NCBI GenBank assembly: GCA_001247695.2
Contig: LGRX02029287.1
Location: 1 to 43,039 of the forward strand
Direction: 5' to 3'
Source: Cymbomonas tetramitiformis
Taxonomy: Eukaryota; Chlorophyta; Pyramimonadophyceae; Pyramimonadales; Pyramimonadaceae
DNA: 43,039 nucleotides
Part shown: positions 40,516 to 43,039 of the stretch, one piece after another
Layout: each line of letters begins with the position of its first letter
How positions within the stretch are numbered: position 1 is the first letter of the stretch
The notes under the pieces: generated by a model
Seen by the model: only the letters and a program-made list of their open reading frames with translations
Database searches by the model: none
What the model was told of the DNA's origin: nothing
Made by a program: the position numbers and the translations under genes

Positions 40516-41076
40516 TCACGAGAGAGAGAGAGAGATGGGGGGTGACAAGGATGAATGAGAGGTGTGGCGGGTTGGAGTCGGACGGGGAAGAGGTACAGCG
40601 AAACCCATCATAGCGAGTGGAGCGCCAAATCCCAGCGGGGAAAGGGCGAGGGCGCATTGGATTAGGAAGGGGAAGTCGATTAAACAAGTATCCAGAGGAG
40701 GCAGGGCGAATCGGACGGTGGATATGGCCTCGATATTGCCAAGTGAGCGGGCGGGCGCACCGTTTTGAGGGAGTGGAAAGGGCGGCGGAGATTCCCCCAG
40801 GGGAATAGTTGTGGATGGAAGAAGGGAAGAGGCAGCGGACAGGGCGGTGAAAATGGACGGCGGATCGGGGTCGGCTCTTGTCAGGTGGCCAGCAGTGTGG
40901 GCAGGGGGCCTCCTGGGGGGCATATTGATGGGTATCGTGGGCGGGGACGGAGGGCCAGGATCAGGTTGGATGGGCGTGGCATCAGTGGCGGCAGAGGGGG
41001 CTGCAGGCGGCTGAGCCGCAAGAGCTTGCTGGAGCTTGGCAAGCGCTGCCTCCGACGCCAGCGCGCGCTGCTCCAT
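40516..41076 (-). CDS. Hypothetical protein, coiled-coil start and proline-rich middle
   Basis: In-frame ATG at 41076 opens MEQRALASEAALAKLQQALA (heptad-like), then a P-rich segment with PPAAPS, PIQPDPGPPSPP and PPRRPP, then mixed sequence. The frame begins further upstream at 41172. The layout recalls retrotransposon gag N-termini, but no conserved domain is visible. GC bias alone could keep it open. Confidence 0.3.
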   Translation of the reverse strand: MEQRALASEAALAKLQQALAAQPPAAPSAATDATPIQPDPGPPSPPTIPINMPPRRPPAHTAGHLTRADPDPPSIFTALSAASSLLPSTTIPLGESPPPFPLPQNGAPARSLGNIEAISTVRFALPPLDTCLIDFPFLIQCALALSPLGFGAPLAMMGFAVPLPRPTPTRHTSHSSLSPPISLSLS

Positions 41077-41344
41077 CGCCTGGCAATCACACATGCTGAC
41101 CAAGCTCATCAGCAGGGGGCGACTCGTAACTAGGCAGGCGAGGAAGCCATTCGAGCGATGTGAGCAATACATCAGCTCCGTGATGCCAACTGTGCAGGGA
41201 GCGGAGATCGTGCCTGCAAGCGGCGTTGTGCTGCTCCCTCACGATAAGACACGTCAGCCCTTGCTGCCTGCGCATCATATCCACTCCGCCCAGGCCGCGC
41301 TGCTGGTGAGGTACCCGATGTCATCGGCATCCACCCTTCAACTC

Positions 41345-41930
41345 TAGTCCAAGGGGACCTCCAGGGACTGCGCCCCCTCCGGTTTGAGTCCAAGGGGACC
41401 TCCAGGGACTGCGCCCCCTCCGGTTTGAGTCCAAGGGGGCCTCCAGGGACCGCGCCCCCTCCGGTTTGAGTCCAAGGGGGCCTCCAGGGACTGCGCTCCG
41501 GGTTTGAGTTCAAGGGGGCCTCCAGGGACTGCGCCCTCCGGTTTGAGTCTCAAGTGGGACCTCCAGGGACCGCGCCCCTCCGGTTTGAGTCTGCGTCTCT
41601 CTGCACTGCGGCCTGCCGAGTTCAAGGGGGCTTCCAGGGACTGCGCTCCTCCGGTTTGAGTTCAAGGGGACCTCCAGGACTGCGCTCCGGTTTGAGTCCA
41701 AGGGGACCTCCCAGGGACTGCGCCCCCCCCGGTTTGAGTCCAAGGGGGCCTCCAGGGACAGCGCCCCCTCCGGTTTGAGTCCAAGGGGGCCTCCAGGGAC
41801 CGCGCCCCCTCCGGTTTGAGTCCAAGGGGGCCTCCTGGGACTGCACCCCCTCCGGTTTGAGTCCAAGGGGGCCTCCAGGGACTGCGCCCCCTCCGGTTTG
41901 AGTCCAAGAGGGCCTCTAGATTTGCGCCAG
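41345..41930. repeat. 41-bp minisatellite, about 13 units
   Basis: CCGGTTTGAGTCCAAGGGGG with CCTCCAGGGACTGCGCCCCCT recurs with period 41 (GGTTTGAGT at 41381, 41422, 41463, 41540, 41581, 41690 and further). One or two units are disrupted near 41590-41650. The period is not a multiple of three, so all three minus-strand frames give similar peptides. Confidence 0.96.
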
Positions 41931-42477
41931 AAATTTGGGGGGGCCATCCAGGGGGGCCGCTCCAGGGACTGCGCTGGCCAGCGCCCCACCATCAGTCAGA
42001 TGCGACCGATGTTGCAGCGACGGGGGGAAAGGTGGTGCGGTACTTCCGCGGCGTGAAGCTTCTTCTCGAGCTGCTTCTGCTGCTGCAGGGCCTCCTCCCG
42101 AACCGCCTTCACCTCCTGAATGCATCCGCCGCACACATCCACATCTCCTCATCCCTGTGCATGCATGCGGCGGCATGCCAAAGTAAGCGCCACGTCCCAA
42201 GGTCGCGCAATTCAGAAAACCAAGGGGGCTTCCATTCCGGGCTTAAAAAGGATTGCCGAGTTTTGGCTGAACCGTCGCAAATATTGCCTCATCCCGTAAT
42301 TCTGGTTGAAATTGGAGCCCGGAAAATTTCAGAGGTTTCTGTACCGGTGTCGACTGGAATTCCCAGAACCAAATGATCGAACGCGGCAGTTCTGGATAGC
42401 CGGCAACAAGCAAGGAAGATCTGGAGAAGAGCGTGGCGCGTCCTCAACGCCACAGGATCCGTCTCTACCCCACGCCC
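41931..42477. other. No supported gene
   Basis: Unique-looking sequence between two minisatellites. Short frames only. Confidence 0.5.
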
Positions 42478-43039
42478 ATGCAGGCTAGCAGGCTTCAGGT
42501 AACCTCCCATCCGTCTGCCAGCTATGGGGTCTAAAGGTTGCCCCTACCTACTTGGAAGCTTGTATCCTAGCTGTGGCCCACTATCCCCGTTCAGGCTCGG
42601 GTGCTTCAGACCCCACCCACTTGCAAAACAGGATGCTTCAGATTCCCCCTCTCCAGTTGCGTAAGCTAGGGCCCTTCAGGAACTGCCCCATCCACTTTAA
42701 AATAGGGTCTTTCATGTTGTCCCTTCCCCATGAACATGCCAGGAGTGTAAATAAGCCGTCCCACTCACGTGCAAGCTAGGGTGCTTCATGGGACCCTCAC
42801 CCACATGCACGCCGGGGAGATTAAAGAAGCCTCCACCCACGTGCAAACTAGGGTGCTTCTAAATCGGTATCGCGCACACGTGCAAGCGAGGGTGTCTCAT
42901 GGGACTCGATTTCAAGTTCAAGCTAGGGTGTCTCATGGGTCCGAGTTCCGCGTGCAAGCTAGGGTGCTTCGTCCCCTCCCCGCATCCAGGTGCAAGCTAG
43001 GGTGCGTCGTCCCCTCCCCGCATCCGTGTGCAAGCTGAG
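42478..43039. repeat. Degenerate ~37-bp minisatellite, running off the right edge
   Basis: GTGCAAGCTAGGGTGCTTC followed by a C-rich CCCCTCCCC/CCCACCCA part recurs about 15 times with a 34-40 bp period. Units near the right end are most alike (42770-43035) and those to the left more diverged. Frames over it are artefacts. Confidence 0.9.

Noticed and set aside
38091..40687. Many long frames on both strands of the GC-rich region
   Set aside because: High GC removes stops. The frames overlap on opposite strands and show no domain or conserved motif.
41172..41992. Pro/Gly-rich collagen-like frames on the minus strand
   Set aside because: Translation of a 41-bp minisatellite. All three frames give the same kind of peptide.

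Overview
This is eukaryotic nuclear DNA. GT-AG introns interrupt recognisable coding sequence: 102 nt in an OTU protease, 107-250 nt in a hAT transposase and about 238-454 nt in a nucleotidyl-cyclase gene. The window also carries LTR retrotransposon debris, hAT elements, a Pif1-type helicase fragment and long satellites. Gene density is very low, with no operons and no bacterial-type signals. I cannot name the species: a repeat-rich fungus or a protist/alga fits, and nothing in the window decides it.

Layout. 1-2281 is a ~200-bp satellite running in from the left edge. 2282-5254 holds fold-back sequences and a 511-bp tandem repeat carrying three tRNA-like sequences. 5255-6199 is an unrecognised acidic-tailed reading frame split by one TGA. 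6589-7401 is an OTU-type cysteine protease (minus strand) with a clear intron. 7738-8290 is a 123-bp array whose units each contain a perfect 20-bp-arm palindrome. 9331-15645 is a decayed Ty3/gypsy element (minus strand). A 279-bp hAT MITE (11053-11331) and a 3169-bp hAT element (12204-15372) are inserted in it, each with TIRs and a perfect 8-bp target duplication. 15.8-21.4 kb is mostly gene-poor and AT-rich, with a cluster of small Cys-containing minus-strand reading frames (16.9-18.8 kb), two of them behind matching TATA boxes.

21379-25024 (minus) is the most notable gene: a five-exon class II (edema factor/CyaA/ExoY-type) nucleotidyl cyclase, a family known mainly from bacterial toxins, here with introns and the expected catalytic motifs. 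26.4-30.5 kb holds a 144-bp MITE, a Pif1/Helitron-type helicase fragment and an internally deleted Ty1/copia element. 30.5-34.5 kb holds GGTAATACC-rich palindromes, a 1-kb element with 9-bp target duplications (Mutator-like) and a ~900-bp GAGCT-type microsatellite. 34.5-38.1 kb has weak gene fragments that share a QHAV[NS]L motif. 38-42.3 kb is GC-rich, has no convincing gene, and contains a 41-bp minisatellite. The right edge (42478-43039) is a ~37-bp minisatellite that leaves the window.

The window reads as heterochromatin-like, repeat-dominated DNA with nested insertions. Only the cyclase, the OTU protease and perhaps a few small frames look like potentially functional genes.
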